A stretch of DNA of 6,870 bases from Candidatus Nanopelagicales bacterium (GTDB taxonomy: Bacteria; Actinomycetota; Actinomycetes; S36-B12; GCA-2699445), in contig JAOZTQ010000072.1 of the NCBI GenBank assembly GCA_029939085.1, positions 1-6,870 on the forward strand, given 5' to 3'. Positions 5,227 to 6,870 of this stretch are shown in pieces. The first letter of the stretch is position 1, and each line of letters opens with the position of its first letter. Under the pieces are notes generated by a model, which worked only from the letters and a program-made list of their open reading frames with translations, was not told the origin of the DNA and did not search any database. The translations under genes were made by a program, and so were the position numbers.

Positions 5227-6729
5227 CTACTTCACGCCAGCCATCATGCGCCGAACCTTCGGGGAGGCAAGCAGCAAAATGAGACCGCACAAAATAGCCG
5301 CCGAACCCAAGATCCCGAAGTAGGGAGCCAATCCCAGGCTGTCTAGCCCTCGGGCGAGCTGTCCGCCAATGGTGTCGCCTACAGAAACTGACAAGAACCA
5401 CAATGCGAGAAGTTGACTTCCCATACCGGCAGGCGCCAATCGAGTGGTTGCAGAAAGTCCAGTCGGCGACAACAGCAACTCAGACCAACACTGAATCACA
5501 TAGACACCAATGAGCCACCACACACTCGAAAGCTCGCCACCATCCGCAGCTAAGCCGGGTATCACCATGACCACGAAGGACAAACCAATTCCCACCAAAG
5601 CAAAGGCAAACTTCAACGCCGTCGAGGGCGCTCGATCGCCCAGCTTGGTCCAAACCGCGGCAAATATGGGGGCAAAAATTATGACCAAAATAGGATCTAC
5701 GCTCTGCAAGAACGCGGCTGGCATCTCAAAGTTGCCGATATTTCGATCGGTGTTTTCTTGAGCAAAAATATTTAGGGTTGAACCGGCCTGATCGAAGATC
5801 ATCCAGAACACTGCTGATGCAAGGAAGAGCACCAGAAATGCCCTCATCCGGGAGTGCTCGACATCAGTCAACTTGCCCGACGAAAACACCCGCCGAAAGT
5901 AGATGATCGGCAAGACGAGAATGATTATGCTCAGCACATCAACAATGTCGTTGATGCTGAATCCGCCACGTACCAGGCTAAATGCGGCTACCAGCGCCAC
6001 AACGATAACGAGCAAGAGTCCAGTCAGACCAAAGACTCGACGCCGAACCTCAGGCGGCGCAGGATTAGGAACCGCGACACCAACATCTCCGAGCGTCTTG
6101 CTTCCCATAAGGTATTGGGCCACACCAAAGAGCATGCCGAAGCCGGCGGCTGCGAATCCAATATGCCAATTAATGTTGTCAGCCAAATATCCGCACACGA
6201 GTGGTGCGATAAATGCGCCTAAGTTGATACCCATATAGAAGATCGAGAAACCCGCATCGCGGCGACTCTCATCTCCGGTGTCGTAAAGGCCACCCACCAG
6301 GCACGAGACGCACGGCTTGAGTAACCCGGTACCTGCCGCGATCAAGAGCAAGCCCAACCAGAACGAGAACTGCTGTTCCGGTATGGCCATCAAGAAATGG
6401 CCGCCCGCGATGATGATTCCCCCAACCAAGACAGCCCGCCGCGGACCCCACATTCGATCGGCAACCCAGCCGCCAGCAAGCGGAGTTACGTAGACCAAAG
6501 CCAAGTACGTGCCATAGATTGCGGTGGCATCTCCGCTAGAAATTCCTAGCCCTCCCCCGGGGGGAGTTACGCCATCTGGCGGTGCCACGAGATACAGCGT
6601 CAGTAACGCCCGCATTCCATAGAACGAGAATCTCTCCCACATTTCGGTGAGAAAGAGCGTCATGAGACCGCGGGGATGTCCAAAAAAAGATTTCCCGCTG
6701 CCAGCTACCGGCACACCAGTGACGCTCAC
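5227..6729 (-). CDS. POT/PTR2 family proton-dependent oligopeptide transporter
   Basis: This 500-residue inner-membrane symporter of the major facilitator superfamily, POT (PTR2) family, is predicted to import di- and tripeptides with protons. TM1 carries the proton-coupling ExxERFxxYG motif as E29-M-W-E32-R33-F-S-F-Y37-G38. The 'GLLKP' segment (135-139) with the conserved Lys138 follows, and the second PTR2 signature is FYMGINLGAF (164-173). TM7 reads 'FWMIFDQAGSTLNIFA' (308-323) and TM10 'WSELLLSPTGLSATTRLAP' (415-433) with the conserved Glu417. The length is typical and about 12-14 membrane segments are apparent. Small departures from the usual consensus are C140 after KP, usually Asn, and D313, usually Glu. 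The GTG start at 6729 is supported by GAGGGAG 5 nt upstream. Its stop lies 16 bp from the stop of the convergent GT4 gene. Other POT members carry nitrate or other solutes, but the ExxER motif favours peptides. Confidence 0.95.
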   Translation of the reverse strand: MSVTGVPVAGSGKSFFGHPRGLMTLFLTEMWERFSFYGMRALLTLYLVAPPDGVTPPGGGLGISSGDATAIYGTYLALVYVTPLAGGWVADRMWGPRRAVLVGGIIIAGGHFLMAIPEQQFSFWLGLLLIAAGTGLLKPCVSCLVGGLYDTGDESRRDAGFSIFYMGINLGAFIAPLVCGYLADNINWHIGFAAAGFGMLFGVAQYLMGSKTLGDVGVAVPNPAPPEVRRRVFGLTGLLLVIVVALVAAFSLVRGGFSINDIVDVLSIIILVLPIIYFRRVFSSGKLTDVEHSRMRAFLVLFLASAVFWMIFDQAGSTLNIFAQENTDRNIGNFEMPAAFLQSVDPILVIIFAPIFAAVWTKLGDRAPSTALKFAFALVGIGLSFVVMVIPGLAADGGELSSVWWLIGVYVIQCWSELLLSPTGLSATTRLAPAGMGSQLLALWFLSVSVGDTIGGQLARGLDSLGLAPYFGILGSAAILCGLILLLASPKVRRMMAGVK

Positions 6730-6734
6730 TACGA

Positions 6735-6741
6735 CTCCCTC
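6735..6741 (-). promoter_or_regulatory. Ribosome binding site of the POT transporter gene
   Basis: GAGGGAG on the minus strand ends 5 nt before the GTG at 6729. It is the strongest Shine-Dalgarno in the window and decides the non-ATG start. Confidence 0.7.
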
Positions 6742-6761
6742 AGATGGATGTCGGTCGGTTC

Positions 6762-6788
6762 AACCGCTTTAGATCAATCAAAACGGCT
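6762..6788 (-). promoter_or_regulatory. RNA hairpin upstream of the POT transporter
   Basis: On the minus strand AGCCGTTTT pairs with AAAGCGGTT over all 9 positions (7 Watson-Crick pairs and 2 G·U wobbles) around a 9-nt loop. On the plus strand the two wobbles become A·C mismatches, so the structure suits a leftward transcript. It lies immediately after a possible minus-strand stop codon (6788-6790) and 20 nt before the transporter's Shine-Dalgarno. It could be a terminator of the upstream gene, without a T-run, or a leader element. Confidence 0.4.
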
Positions 6789-6870
6789 CAATGGGATGTC
6801 AGCATAGTGACCTGGCAATCAAAGTTCGCGATCTGGTCGGCATTTAACATCTCGACCGGCCCACCGATTC
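6788..6870 (-). CDS. Possible 3' end of a minus-strand gene, unrecognised
   Basis: From the right edge a minus-strand frame stays open for 26 codons (from base 6868) and ends with TGA at 6788-6790; the other two minus frames close early. The peptide ends in 'NADQIANFDCQVTMLTSH' and is not recognised. A hairpin begins right at the stop codon and the next gene starts 58 bp further, which fits a gene end upstream of the transporter. A frame this short can be open by chance. Confidence 0.3.
   Translation of the reverse strand, partial: IGGPVEMLNADQIANFDCQVTMLTSH
6801..6806 (-). promoter_or_regulatory. Possible -10 box of the POT transporter
   Basis: TATGCT on the minus strand (fits TANNNT) would start a transcript near 6794 with a leader of about 65 nt that includes the hairpin at 6762-6788. 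No good -35 is seen at 16-18 bp. It would lie inside the possible partial reading frame at 6788-6870, so only one of the two may be real. Confidence 0.25.

Noticed and set aside
5854..6238. Two overlapping plus-strand frames of 111-122 codons
   Set aside because: Both are antisense to the central part of the POT transporter, whose motifs (PTR2 signature, TM7) are unambiguous in the minus frame.
6744..6870. Plus-strand ATG frame open to the right edge
   Set aside because: Its ATG has no clear upstream signals, the peptide is Trp/Phe-rich and unrecognised, and the frame is antisense to a more protein-like minus frame. It is too short to support.

Overview
The window looks like chromosomal DNA of an actinomycetote with moderate GC (mid-50s percent by eye). 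Four things point there: a DUF4192 protein, a family largely confined to Actinomycetota; a GT4 glycosyltransferase of the PimB type; a membrane-anchored matrixin-like protein of an actinobacterial pattern; and start regions that look leaderless, with a TANNNT -10 box placed so that transcription would begin at the start codon. I cannot name the genus. There is no tRNA, rRNA, CRISPR array, transposase or integrase.

Layout from left to right. Positions 53-1081 (minus) encode the DUF4192 protein. Positions 1082-1309 are an intergenic region with a candidate promoter, a small leader hairpin and a striking repeat/inverted-repeat cluster. Positions 1310-2464 (minus) encode a polytopic UPF0104/LPG-synthase-TM (flippase-like) protein, and 2526-3002 (minus) a GNAT acetyltransferase. 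About 3053-3847 (minus) encodes a single-pass matrixin-like exported protein whose zinc-binding and catalytic residues are mostly missing. A divergent intergenic region follows, then a PimB-like GT4 glycosyltransferase at 4059-5210 (plus). It ends only 16 bp from the end of a convergent POT-family peptide transporter at 5227-6729 (minus). The last 140 bases hold the transporter's leader and possibly the 3' end of another minus-strand gene.

The four minus-strand genes from 3847 down to 53 are colinear with gaps of 50, 61 and about 228 bp, so at least the matrixin-like, GNAT and flippase-like genes could be partly co-transcribed. GNAT and DUF4192 also have candidate promoters of their own. Functionally this is a cell-envelope neighbourhood: a lipid-glycosyltransferase candidate, a flippase-like membrane protein, an exported pseudo-protease and a peptide importer. 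No single pathway is demonstrated.

No clearly new multi-gene system is visible. The best leads are the inactive-looking matrixin, the altered acceptor-side motif of the PimB-like enzyme, and the three-copy GAACNCCGG element between the flippase-like and DUF4192 genes.
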